Made by a program: the position numbers and the translations under genes. DNA of 34,486 nucleotides from Clostridia bacterium (GTDB taxonomy: Bacteria; Bacillota_A; Clostridia; Christensenellales; Aristaeellaceae): the NCBI GenBank assembly GCA_017509065.1, contig JAFWQM010000133.1, positions 1 through 34,486 of the forward strand, given 5' to 3'. A model generated the notes under the pieces. That model made no database searches and was not told the origin of the DNA. It saw only the letters and a list, made by a program, of their open reading frames with translations. This document shows, in pieces, positions 16,205-23,664 of this stretch (its first letter is position 1; every line of letters starts with the position of its first letter).

Positions 16205-18013
16205 ATGTCCCGGCTTCCCGACGCGGCATGGCAAAAGACCGCTTCCTTCCCGGACTGGAAAGGAGAAACCGACAACTCCCTGGCGATGAACAGCATGATC
16301 AGCTTCCTTGGCTGGCGCGGCCAGGGAACGCTGTGGCTGGACGTGGCAGAGAATGTGGAAAGCTTCGAGCTGTACGTCAATACGGACGCTTATGACACTG
16401 CCGGCCTTTCCTCCGGCGCGCACCGGCTGGATTTCGCCGCTTCGGCGGTGGACGGGGTGAACACTCTGCAGGTCACCAATATCCACCCGCGCGGCATGAA
16501 AAACGCCGTGATGGTTTATATCCCGTATCCCACGGTCGTGAACGGAGACTTCTCTTCCTCCGGTATCCGGCCTGAAGCCATGCGGCTGGTCAGCGATCTG
16601 ATTTCGTCCGACGTCGAATTCGGCTTTCCCAGCGCTCAGCTCGCGATCATCCGAAACGGGAAGCTGGTATATGAAAACGCCTGGGGCCGCCTGAACGCTT
16701 ACCTTCCCGACGGAACGCCGAACGAAGCCAGCCCCCGCGTGACGCCCGATACCATGTATGACCTTGCTTCCGTGACCAAAATGATGAGCGTAAACCTCGC
16801 CCTGCAAAAGTTAGTGACGGACGGGAAGCTGAACATCGAGGCGCGTGTTTCGGATATTCTCGGCCCCGCGTTTTTTGAGGACACGTTGGAGATCCGTTTC
16901 GCGGGCTATCCATATCCGGGGCTGGAAACAGTGAAGGAATGGAAGGCGGGGCTGACCGTGCGGGATGTGCTTTGCCACCAGGCGGGCTTCCCCGCTGACT
17001 CGCAGTATCATAACCTCCGCTTCGACGCGACCCGCCGCGCGTATGATCCCGCCGCGGTGAACGCGCTGTATTCCGGCTCGGACCATTCCGAAAAAACGCG
17101 GGAAAACACCCTGCGCATGCTCTGCAAGACCCCGCTCATGTACCGCCCCGGCGCGGAAACGGTGTACTCCGACGCGGATTATATCCTGCTCGGCTTCATC
17201 GTGGAGGCGCTCACCGGGCGGCGGCTGGACGAATATCTGCGGGAAACCTTCTGGCAGCCCATGGGACTGACCCGCGTCGCATACAATCCCCTCGAAAACG
17301 GCTTCCAGCCGCAGGACTGCGCCGCTACCGAACTGAACGGCAACACCCGCGACGGGCGCATTTCCTTCCCCGGTGTCCGTGAATATACCCTGCAGGGCCA
17401 GGTACACGACGAAAAAGCCTGGTACGCCATGGCGGGCGTCAGCGGCCACGCGGGGCTGTTCGCCTGCGCGCGCGACCTGGCGAAGCTTGGGTATCTGATG
17501 CTGACCGGCGGCTGGGGCGAGCACCGCTTCTTCTCTCGGAACGTGATCGACCTGTTCACCGCGCCCAAGAGCGCCGAGATGAGCAACTGGGGCCTTGGCT
17601 GGTGGCGGCAGGGCGAGGACCGGCGGCCCTGGCATTTCGGCACGCAGGCCCCCTCCGTTACCATCGGTCACCAGGGTTGGACGGGCACACTGCTGATGAT
17701 CGACCCATCACGCCAGCTGGTGATCGCGTACCTCACCAACAAGATCAATTCGCCCGTGGAGAAATCGGAGAAAGCCATCCGGTTCAGCGGCAGCGATTAC
17801 ACCGCCTCCACCCTGGGCTTCGTGCCCCAGATCCTGTCCATCGGTATGGATACGGACAAGGACGTGACCGATCAGCTCATTTCACTGCTTTCCGACATGG
17901 CCGCGGAAAGCAGGAAGCTGATCCCCGAAGGCGCGTCGCCTGACCATCCCGCTTTCCGAAACGCGCTGAGCAAGGAAAACGTGTGGCGTGCATGGACGGG
18001 AAAGAAAAAATAA
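16205..18013 (+). CDS. Serine hydrolase of the class C beta-lactamase / PBP4B-like family, no signal peptide
   Basis: A 602-residue serine hydrolase. A beta-rich N-terminal domain (about 1-125) precedes the beta-lactamase fold. The active-site motifs are visible: S189-V-T-K192, Y321-S-D, and H489-Q-G in TIGHQGWTG. VPS-type text such as CHQAGFPADSQ and AGVSGHAGLFACARDLAKLG is typical of the esterase/D,D-carboxypeptidase branch related to E. coli YfeW. Members cleave peptidoglycan peptides, small esters or peptides. The start ATG has GGAG at 9 nt, and from it the protein begins SRLPDAAWQKTASF with no hydrophobic signal or membrane anchor, so it seems cytoplasmic. The substrate is unknown. The gene lies 192 nt after ftsK across a repeat. 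Confidence 0.85.
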   Translation: MSRLPDAAWQKTASFPDWKGETDNSLAMNSMISFLGWRGQGTLWLDVAENVESFELYVNTDAYDTAGLSSGAHRLDFAASAVDGVNTLQVTNIHPRGMKNAVMVYIPYPTVVNGDFSSSGIRPEAMRLVSDLISSDVEFGFPSAQLAIIRNGKLVYENAWGRLNAYLPDGTPNEASPRVTPDTMYDLASVTKMMSVNLALQKLVTDGKLNIEARVSDILGPAFFEDTLEIRFAGYPYPGLETVKEWKAGLTVRDVLCHQAGFPADSQYHNLRFDATRRAYDPAAVNALYSGSDHSEKTRENTLRMLCKTPLMYRPGAETVYSDADYILLGFIVEALTGRRLDEYLRETFWQPMGLTRVAYNPLENGFQPQDCAATELNGNTRDGRISFPGVREYTLQGQVHDEKAWYAMAGVSGHAGLFACARDLAKLGYLMLTGGWGEHRFFSRNVIDLFTAPKSAEMSNWGLGWWRQGEDRRPWHFGTQAPSVTIGHQGWTGTLLMIDPSRQLVIAYLTNKINSPVEKSEKAIRFSGSDYTASTLGFVPQILSIGMDTDKDVTDQLISLLSDMAAESRKLIPEGASPDHPAFRNALSKENVWRAWTGKKK

Positions 18014-18033
18014 AGAAAAAATGAAGAGTTGAT

Positions 18034-18075
18034 GAAAAAGCCTTCGCTCCTTTGTTTGGGAACGAAGGCTTTTTT
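18034..18075. terminator. Bidirectional rho-independent terminator
   Basis: AAAAAGCCTTCG and CGAAGGCTTTTTT flank a loop of about 16 nt between the convergent serine hydrolase (+) and L,D-transpeptidase (-) genes. T-runs occur on both strands. Confidence 0.9.
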
Positions 18076-18104
18076 ATGATGCCTCATTGCGTTTGCATAG
18101 GTGT

Positions 18105-19805
18105 TTATAATTTCGGCGTTGCGGTGAGCTTCGGCTTCGTTGTAACCTTCGGCGTCGCGGTGGGCGGCGGGAGGGTGTAGAGCAGCTGCGGGGCGGCTGT
18201 TGCGTGCAGCGCTAAAAGATCCCGGGCGATGGCGTCCACCACCTGCTTGTCCACCGTTTCGCTGACAGCGAAGCCCTTGGCTTTCTGATAGACCCGCAGG
18301 GCCTTCATTGTGCCGTCCAGCATCTGCCCGGTCGGCGCGCCTTCGTAATAGCCCAGCTCGCGCAGCGCCATCTGCAGCCAGTACACCGCTTCGCCCACGG
18401 ACTTCCGCGTCATGCCGCCGTTCTTCGCCTGTTCGGGAACCACCTTATTGTCGTACCAGTATTCTTCCGGCGGGGGGGGCGTGATATACGGCATCATGGT
18501 TTTTTCGTTCAGCGCGCCGGGCTTCACGATGGCTTTCAGCTCGGGATCAGGCTGCGCGTCGTCATGAATCCAGACCTTCATGCCCGCCTTGGCGTTTTCA
18601 TAGATCCACTGCGCGTCGGCCACCGTCAGGCGGATGCAGCCGTGGGAGCCGCGGCTTCCAAGGCCCTTGAAGGAAGAAACTTTCAGCGTCATGTCGTTGC
18701 CGCTGTCGCCGTAAAGCACCGAATGGAAGGCGATCTCGTCGGTGATCTTCGTCCACCAGCGCGCTTCGCCGCCGCCCCAGGTGGGGAATTTGCAGTGTGC
18801 GGCGCGGCGTCCGGACAGGGTAAAGGTGCCGAGCGGGGAAGGATATTTTTTCGTGCCCGTCGCGCAGATGAACGCACGGTCCAGGTCGGAATAATCCCCG
18901 GTGCTGCGGTTGTATTTCCACACCTTCACGGCCTGGTTCGCCACGTCCACCTCGAAGAAATACGGCAGCGGCGTGGGTTCGTAGGCCGGTTTGGCGGGAT
19001 CGGACGCGCTCGCGACCGTCACATCATTGAAGATCATGTTCCAGGTCGCCTGATCCACGACGCCGGTCGCTTCCAGGCCGTTGTGCTTCTGGAACGCCTG
19101 CAAGGCGCTCTGGGTGTTTTTGTAAAAGCCGGTGGTGGTTTTTTTGTAGGTAAAGAAGCCAAGATCCATCAGGCGCTGCTGCACTTTCTGCACGTCATCG
19201 CCGGTGGAGCCGTATTTCAGCGTCCTCGTAAACGCCTGGTAAGGCCCGGGCGTCGGCGTCGGCGTGCGCGCGGGCGTCGGCGTCGGCACGGGGGTGGGCG
19301 TGGGGGTGGGCCGCACGGTCAGGGAATACAGTTTTTCCTGGGTCTTCACGTCGGCGACGCCGGTCACGGTCATGCTGTTTTCCCCTTGCAGGGTAATGAT
19401 CGCGGCGGTGGTGCCGTCCTGGAAATTGCCGGTGATATTGCCGTAATAATATCCCAATTCGAGCAGGCGCTCCTGCAGCCTTGTCACATCCGCGCCGGAA
19501 TCGCCTTTCTTCAGTGGTCGGTAGCATTCGCCGTAAATGATCCTCAGCGTTTCCGGGTCGGCCTCGCCGGTTTCCTCCAGGCCGTAAGCCGCCTGCACGG
19601 CTCTCACCGCCGCTTCGGTGGCAGGGCCGTACTGGTCGTTGGCCCGGGTGGCGGTGTAATTCAGCTGGCGCAGACGGGTATTCAGCTCCAGCACCGCGTC
19701 GCCGGTATCGCCCGGTTTCAGGCCTGTGTTTTCTTCCGCCAGGCCCAGCGAAACAATCGCGCAAAGCAGCATTGCCAGCAGGAGCATCACAGCGCTTTTT
19801 TTCAT
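18105..19805 (-). CDS. L,D-transpeptidase (YkuD) with several peptidoglycan-binding domains
   Basis: A 566-residue exported wall enzyme. The signal peptide ends near residue 23 (SLGLA). Three PG_binding_1 repeats precede the catalytic domain (about 30-95, 97-165, 195-262), with a Thr-Pro linker (about 168-187) between the second and third. The YkuD domain (about 285-420) has the catalytic motif SRGSHGCIRL with Cys390 and an upstream His. A fourth PG_binding_1-like repeat lies at about 455-525. The end is a Thr/Pro/Lys-rich tail with TATPK repeats. The enzyme would form 3-3 crosslinks in peptidoglycan or a related link. The reading frame opens with MKKSAVMLLL and AGAGGTGC about 5 nt upstream. 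Confidence 0.92.
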   Translation of the reverse strand: MKKSAVMLLLAMLLCAIVSLGLAEENTGLKPGDTGDAVLELNTRLRQLNYTATRANDQYGPATEAAVRAVQAAYGLEETGEADPETLRIIYGECYRPLKKGDSGADVTRLQERLLELGYYYGNITGNFQDGTTAAIITLQGENSMTVTGVADVKTQEKLYSLTVRPTPTPTPVPTPTPARTPTPTPGPYQAFTRTLKYGSTGDDVQKVQQRLMDLGFFTYKKTTTGFYKNTQSALQAFQKHNGLEATGVVDQATWNMIFNDVTVASASDPAKPAYEPTPLPYFFEVDVANQAVKVWKYNRSTGDYSDLDRAFICATGTKKYPSPLGTFTLSGRRAAHCKFPTWGGGEARWWTKITDEIAFHSVLYGDSGNDMTLKVSSFKGLGSRGSHGCIRLTVADAQWIYENAKAGMKVWIHDDAQPDPELKAIVKPGALNEKTMMPYITPPPPEEYWYDNKVVPEQAKNGGMTRKSVGEAVYWLQMALRELGYYEGAPTGQMLDGTMKALRVYQKAKGFAVSETVDKQVVDAIARDLLALHATAAPQLLYTLPPPTATPKVTTKPKLTATPKL

Positions 19806-19846
19806 TCAAAGCACCTCTCTTGAGTCATCGGAAGGATTTCATTTCT

Positions 19847-19880
19847 ATTTTACTGGCTTTTCTATCGCGGAAGCAATAGG
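19847..19880 (-). promoter_or_regulatory. Possible promoter of the L,D-transpeptidase gene
   Basis: On the minus strand TTGCTT, an 18 nt spacer and TAAAAT (19847-19852) lie about 40 nt upstream of the ATG at 19805. The -35 is weak. Confidence 0.35.
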
Positions 19881-19894
19881 GGATGGCTGGGGAA

Positions 19895-21292
19895 TCAGCC
19901 TTCCTTTGCCAATTGCTGGCCCATGATAACGCCCATCACGGACGCCATCATCAGCCCGCGTGTCCAGCCGCTGGAATCGCCCAGGCAGTGAAGCCCTGCA
20001 ATGTTCGTTTGCAGTTCCGGATTCATTTTGATGCGGTTGGAATAAAATTTCAGTTCGGGAGAATACAGCAGCGTTTCCGCCCCCGCGAAGCCCGGCACCA
20101 CCTGATCCATGGCCTGCATGAAGTGGATGATGTTGGTCATGGCGCGGTAAGGCATGGCCGCGGTGATATCCCCCGCCACGGCGTCGGTGAGCGTGGGCCG
20201 CACGTTTGCGCGGGCCAGCTCCTTCTGCCAGGTGCGCTTGCCGTCCAGGATATCGCCGAAGCGCTGCACCAGGATGCGTCCGCTGCCCAGCATATTGGTC
20301 AGCTCGCCCACCTTCTGGGCATAGGCGATAGGCTGATTGAAGGGCTGGGTGAAGTTGTGGGAGCAGAGGATGGACAGGTTGGTATTGTCGGTTTTCAGTT
20401 CCTTATAGGAGTGGCCGTTCACCACCGCCAGATCGTTGTCGTAGTTCTCCTGGCTCACGAACCCGCCGGGGTTCTGGCAGAATGTGCGCACTTTGTCCTT
20501 GAAGGGCTTCGGATAGCCCACCAGCTTGCTTTCGTACAGCACGCGGTTGACCGTTTCCATGACCTCATTGCGCACTTCCACGCGCACGCCGATGTCCACC
20601 GTGCCGGGCTGATGGGCGATGCCGTGCTCCTCGCACAGCTTTTCCAGCCAGTCCGCGCCACGCCGGCCCGTGGCCACAACGGTGTGCTCCGCGCGGATCT
20701 CCTGCTGCTGGCCGTCCTTTTCCATCGCGACGCCGACGCATCGCGCGCCGTCCAGCAAAAGATTTACGCAGTTGCAGCCGAACATGATTTCAACGCCCTG
20801 GGCCATCAGATACTTTTCGATTTCTCCGTACAGGATCTGCGCCTTTTCCGTGCCCAGATGGCGGATGGGACAGTCCACCAGCTTTAAACCCGCCTGGATC
20901 GCGCGCAGGCGGATTTTCTTGATTTCCTCGTTCTGGCCCAGACCCTCCACATGCGTGTCCGCGCCGAAGTCCAGATAGATTTTGTCCGTATAGTCGATCA
21001 TCCGCTGGGCATACGCTTCGCCGATCAGCTCCGGCAGCTGCCCGCCCACCTCGTAGGACAGGCTCAGCTTGCCGTCCGAAAACGCGCCAGCGCCCGAAAA
21101 ACCGGCGGTGATGTGGCAATAAGGCTTGCAGTTCATGCATCGTCCGGTTTTCACCTTTGGGCAGTGGCGGTTCTCAATCGCCACGCCCTTCTCCACAATC
21201 ATGATCCTCTTCCCGCTGCCTTGCCGCAGCAACTCCAGCGCCGTAAAAATGCCCGCCGGGCCCGCGCCGATAATCAATACATCTGTTTTCAT
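19895..21292 (-). CDS. COG2509-type FAD-dependent dehydrogenase
   Basis: A 465-residue flavoprotein of uncharacterised function. The N-terminal dinucleotide motif VLIIGAGPAGIFTALEL (about 5-21) binds FAD. A Cys-rich stretch follows with Cys44, Cys52, Cys55 and Cys59 (HCPKVKTGRCMNCKPYC), then GFSGAGAFSDGKLSLS. The C-terminal part has GDSSGWTRGLMMASVMGVIM, the second FAD contact of this family. The cysteines are arranged like those of other COG2509 members and could hold a metal or cluster, but that is inference. The substrate is unknown. A consensus promoter lies 49 nt upstream, so it is probably transcribed alone. Confidence 0.88.
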   Translation of the reverse strand: MKTDVLIIGAGPAGIFTALELLRQGSGKRIMIVEKGVAIENRHCPKVKTGRCMNCKPYCHITAGFSGAGAFSDGKLSLSYEVGGQLPELIGEAYAQRMIDYTDKIYLDFGADTHVEGLGQNEEIKKIRLRAIQAGLKLVDCPIRHLGTEKAQILYGEIEKYLMAQGVEIMFGCNCVNLLLDGARCVGVAMEKDGQQQEIRAEHTVVATGRRGADWLEKLCEEHGIAHQPGTVDIGVRVEVRNEVMETVNRVLYESKLVGYPKPFKDKVRTFCQNPGGFVSQENYDNDLAVVNGHSYKELKTDNTNLSILCSHNFTQPFNQPIAYAQKVGELTNMLGSGRILVQRFGDILDGKRTWQKELARANVRPTLTDAVAGDITAAMPYRAMTNIIHFMQAMDQVVPGFAGAETLLYSPELKFYSNRIKMNPELQTNIAGLHCLGDSSGWTRGLMMASVMGVIMGQQLAKEG

Positions 21293-21340
21293 GCTTTTTC
21301 ACCGTGAAATTCTGTGATACAGGCATCCCTGCTCAGGTTA

Positions 21341-21370
21341 ATTATACCGGAATAATTACAATTTTGTCAA
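21341..21370 (-). promoter_or_regulatory. Consensus sigma-A promoter of the COG2509 flavoprotein
   Basis: On the minus strand TTGACA (21365-21370), an 18 nt spacer and TATAAT (21341-21346), all consensus bases. The ATG at 21292 is 48 nt beyond the -10. Confidence 0.85.
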
Positions 21371-21442
21371 CAGTATCTTACTGAATTGTTACAAGTAGGG
21401 GCGGCTTGCATGCTGCCATTTTACTATACATCTCCCAACAAA

Positions 21443-21625
21443 GGGAACGCTGGGGCCTCCGCGGCCCCAATTCCGCAGCCTCAATCGGCGCAAATCCTTC
21501 GGATATTGCTTGTTTCGGCTGATCTCACCGCCGATGAGATCAGCCGAAACAAGCAATATCGCCATGAAGGCGAGTTGCGCCGTTTGAGGCTGCGGAACTG
21601 GGGCGAACAGCCCCAGCGTAACCCC
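21443..21625. repeat. 183 bp near-perfect palindrome (repeat family copy B)
   Basis: Within the gene-free 21293-21776 stretch. The left arm contains AACGCTGGGGC, CCCCAATTCCGCAGCCTCAA and ATATTGCTTGTTTCGGCTGA. The right arm is its reverse complement with few mismatches, centred near 21534. It shares the CGAAAC-AGCAAT and TTGAGGCTGCGGAACTGGGG blocks with copies A and C. It could form a cruciform or a long hairpin in RNA. The rest of the 484 bp gap holds only promoter-like sequence. Confidence 0.8.
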
Positions 21626-21713
21626 CAGCAGCTGTTCTCTTTAGTTCACATTCTTTAATATTTTCGTCATATATTCTTAACTTTATCGCAATAAGTATCC
21701 ACCCCGTATCCTA

Positions 21714-21719
21714 TATAAT
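21714..21719 (+). promoter_or_regulatory. Possible -10 box for the TIGR04076 gene
   Basis: TATAAT lies 57 nt upstream of the ATG at 21777. A recognisable -35 is missing (ATAAGT at 18 nt), so confidence is low. Confidence 0.35.
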
Positions 21720-21776
21720 ATCCGTACATGGAGAACCGCGCGGCATTGCGGTTCAGCGCAGCAAGGAGGACAGAAG

Positions 21777-22139
21777 ATGAAAAAGTGGTATGATGAGGAA
21801 TATGAATTCACCGTGGAAGTGACCGGCTTTTTGCACGGCAACCATACGGAGCGGTATTGCCGGAACGGAGAGGAGATCGGTGATACGTACAAATGCACCT
21901 ACGGCTGCCCCGTCAACGGGGACGGATACGGGATCTGCTCCAAAACCATGATGATGCTCTATCCCTTGATGGAAGCCATCCGAAGCGGCGGCGACCTTGA
22001 AAACCTGGGCGGCGACGGAAAGTATACGAAGACCATCGTATGCCCGGACGGGTGCGTGATCTTTCGCCTGACGGCGACGCCTCTGGGCAACGCAAACTTT
22101 CATAAGGGGCATTTCTGGGATTACCCGGATGAAACGTGA
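21777..22139 (+). CDS. TIGR04076-family cysteine-rich protein
   Basis: A 120-residue cytoplasmic protein with a pattern I associate with TIGR04076. It opens EFTVEVTGFLHGN, then GDTYKCTYGCPVNGDGYGIC (Cys40, Cys44 and Cys54), then MMMLYPLMEAIRSGGDL, and ends with CPDGCVIFRL (Cys89, Cys93). Paired cysteines suggest metal or redox roles, but no function is known to me. AAGGAGG sits about 9 nt before the ATG. Neighbours give no clear pathway. Confidence 0.75.
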   Translation: MKKWYDEEYEFTVEVTGFLHGNHTERYCRNGEEIGDTYKCTYGCPVNGDGYGICSKTMMMLYPLMEAIRSGGDLENLGGDGKYTKTIVCPDGCVIFRLTATPLGNANFHKGHFWDYPDET

Positions 22140-22341
22140 CTTTCTCAGCTGCTTTTTATGTATAAATCGGGACCGGTATATATATTATCAATGAAAGTCG
22201 CATCCATTATAATGTGATCGTGTTGGTTGATTTACTCTTTTTTACACGCGTACCGGTAAATAAACTGACGAAACCCATGCACTCCGCACCAACGACTTTT
22301 CAAGCCTCTGTTTATGCTCTGACCAGAGGAGGAACTCTGCT

Positions 22342-22542
22342 TTGAAAGAAACGTTTTTAAACCGCGCCAGGACCTTCCTTCTCTACGGCGGGATCAATCG
22401 CTCGGATTATGATTCCATCCGTTCCATGCTGTGGCGAAGGAACCTGCACAGCCTGCGCATCACGGCTTCTCTGGCCGCGGGACTCGGAGCGTTTTTTCTC
22501 ATCATCAATTATTTCACGCATTCCGCCGTTCTGCTGCCATAA
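22342..22542 (+). CDS. Small membrane ORF, possible truncated N-terminus of a larger sensor protein
   Basis: A 66-residue frame with TTG start and AGGAGG 9 nt upstream. It begins with a soluble basic segment (RARTFLLYGGINRSDYDSI) and one membrane helix near 43-62 (ASLAAGLGAFFLIINYF), and stops right after LLP. Proteins with this kind of opening usually continue into further membrane helices and a signalling domain such as GGDEF, as I remember the type, but I cannot confirm a relation. No continuation is readable beyond the stop because a terminator hairpin follows immediately. It may be a relic or a genuine small protein. Confidence 0.45.
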   Translation: MKETFLNRARTFLLYGGINRSDYDSIRSMLWRRNLHSLRITASLAAGLGAFFLIINYFTHSAVLLP

Positions 22543-22544
22543 CA

Positions 22545-22576
22545 AAAAGGCTGCGTTCGTCACGCAGCCGATTTTA
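22545..22576. terminator. Bidirectional rho-independent terminator
   Basis: GGCTGCG / CGCAGCC stem with AAAAA on the left and GATTTTATTTG on the right, between the small plus-strand ORF and the minus-strand methyltransferase. It can serve both. Confidence 0.8.
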
Positions 22577-22583
22577 TTTGTCT

Positions 22584-23147
22584 TTATTTCGCGTTTGCCC
22601 TGAGCTGATCAATCTGCCCAGGTTTCCAGCCGACAATCGCGCCAAAAAGGCCCGTGGCGCGGAAGGAGACTTCCCGGAACCCGGTTTCCTGCATGAGGCG
22701 CATGATTTCCCTGCGGCTGTAATCGCCTTCGCCGCGGAACGCGAGCACGCGGGAAGCCATCACAAACTGTCCGCCGGGATGCAGTACGCGGATCACTTCT
22801 TCCAGGATGCGCTTTGGCTCGCCCTTCATATGCGTGGAAAGCATCACCACGTCGAACGTATTGTCCCGCCAGGGAATATCTTCCATCCGTGCGGGAATCA
22901 CGTCCGCTTCCCCCAGCATTTCGCTGATTGCCCGGGCCTGTTCGGGCTGCCGGCACATGCCGCAAAGGGTCAGCTTCAGCTGGTCGTTCAGATGGGCCAG
23001 CATCGTGCCGCTGCCGCAGGCCATATCTAAAACTTTATCATGCTCCTCTATCGCCGCCCAGGAAACGCACGCGCGCATGGCGGCATTCATTCGCTGATTC
23101 ACGCCCTCCAGTGAGTAACGCCCCACCGTCTGCGTCTTCGTCAGCAT
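22584..23147 (-). CDS. Class I SAM-dependent methyltransferase
   Basis: A 187-residue methyltransferase of the UbiE/type-11 style. Motif I is VLDMACGSGTMLAHL at about 39-53, and the post-motifs are DIPWRDNTFDVVMLSTHMKG and EVIRVLHPGGQFVMASRVLA. The substrate is unknown. GGAGG lies 10 nt upstream of the ATG. The gene stands alone: a terminator follows it and about 500 nt without genes lie upstream. Confidence is high for the fold and low for the role. Confidence 0.85.
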   Translation of the reverse strand: MLTKTQTVGRYSLEGVNQRMNAAMRACVSWAAIEEHDKVLDMACGSGTMLAHLNDQLKLTLCGMCRQPEQARAISEMLGEADVIPARMEDIPWRDNTFDVVMLSTHMKGEPKRILEEVIRVLHPGGQFVMASRVLAFRGEGDYSRREIMRLMQETGFREVSFRATGLFGAIVGWKPGQIDQLRANAK

Positions 23148-23350
23148 AATACATCTTCCTCCCTCCGGGAATTCCGTGTGTAAAGAACTGTCATTTTTCC
23201 TTTACTTCGCTATTATAACATACTTTCTCAATAAATGCACGTATTTTTGTAATATTTTTTTAATTATTTTAAAATATTTCTGACACAATTGTTTTTTCAC
23301 AAGATATTGTGGGAGCATTTTAATGAGAATACAGGATGTTTATCGCATTG

Positions 23351-23389
23351 AAAAAGCTCCTTTATCCTCAATGAGAACAAAGGAGCCCT
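23351..23389 (-). terminator. Rho-independent terminator, probably for asnS
   Basis: On the minus strand GGGCTCCTTT, loop, AAAGGAGC then TTTTTC. It lies about 280 nt beyond the asnS stop, past repeat copy C. No other minus-strand gene is closer upstream. Confidence 0.7.
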
Positions 23390-23429
23390 AATTGTTACAG
23401 AAGTATGACTTTTTATAAATCTGCCAATA

Positions 23430-23655
23430 CCTTGCCCCATTCGCTTTTCTCGGAAGGGGAACGAAGCGCGGACAGCCGCCAGTGGCGGCTATCCGCGCTG
23501 AGATCAGCCGAAACGAGCAATGTCCGCATGGAGCGGACTTGCGACGATTGAAGCCGCGGAACTGGGGGATAGACCTCATCCGGCGCTTCGCGCCACCTTC
23601 CCCTGCGAGGGGAAGGCAATCTTTGAGCTTCAAAGAGCGGTTCTCCCCTCAGAAA
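23430..23655. repeat. Modular intergenic hairpin repeat, copy C
   Basis: In the gene-free stretch 23148-23664. It holds the palindrome AGCGCGGACAGCCGCC / GGCGGCTATCCGCGCT (about 23464-23501). It then repeats the family blocks GATCAGCCGAAACGAGCAAT (23501-23520), TTGCGACGATTGAAGCCGCG (23538-23557) and GGAACTGGGG (23558-23567). An extra cassette follows, CACCTTCCCCTGCGAGGGGA and nearby bases, which is also seen in the 28779-29070 element. The left and right ends match the left and right of copy D. The rest of the interval (23180-23345) is AT-rich with no recognised site. Confidence 0.75.
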
Positions 23656-23664
23656 AAAACAATA

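Noticed and set aside
18564..19823. Plus-strand frame opposite the L,D-transpeptidase
   Set aside because: Shadow of the YkuD gene; the real gene has signal peptide, repeats and catalytic Cys.
22172..22260. Two ACCGGTA sites in the gap before the short membrane ORF
   Set aside because: Only 7-9 bases, no second copy elsewhere; likely chance.
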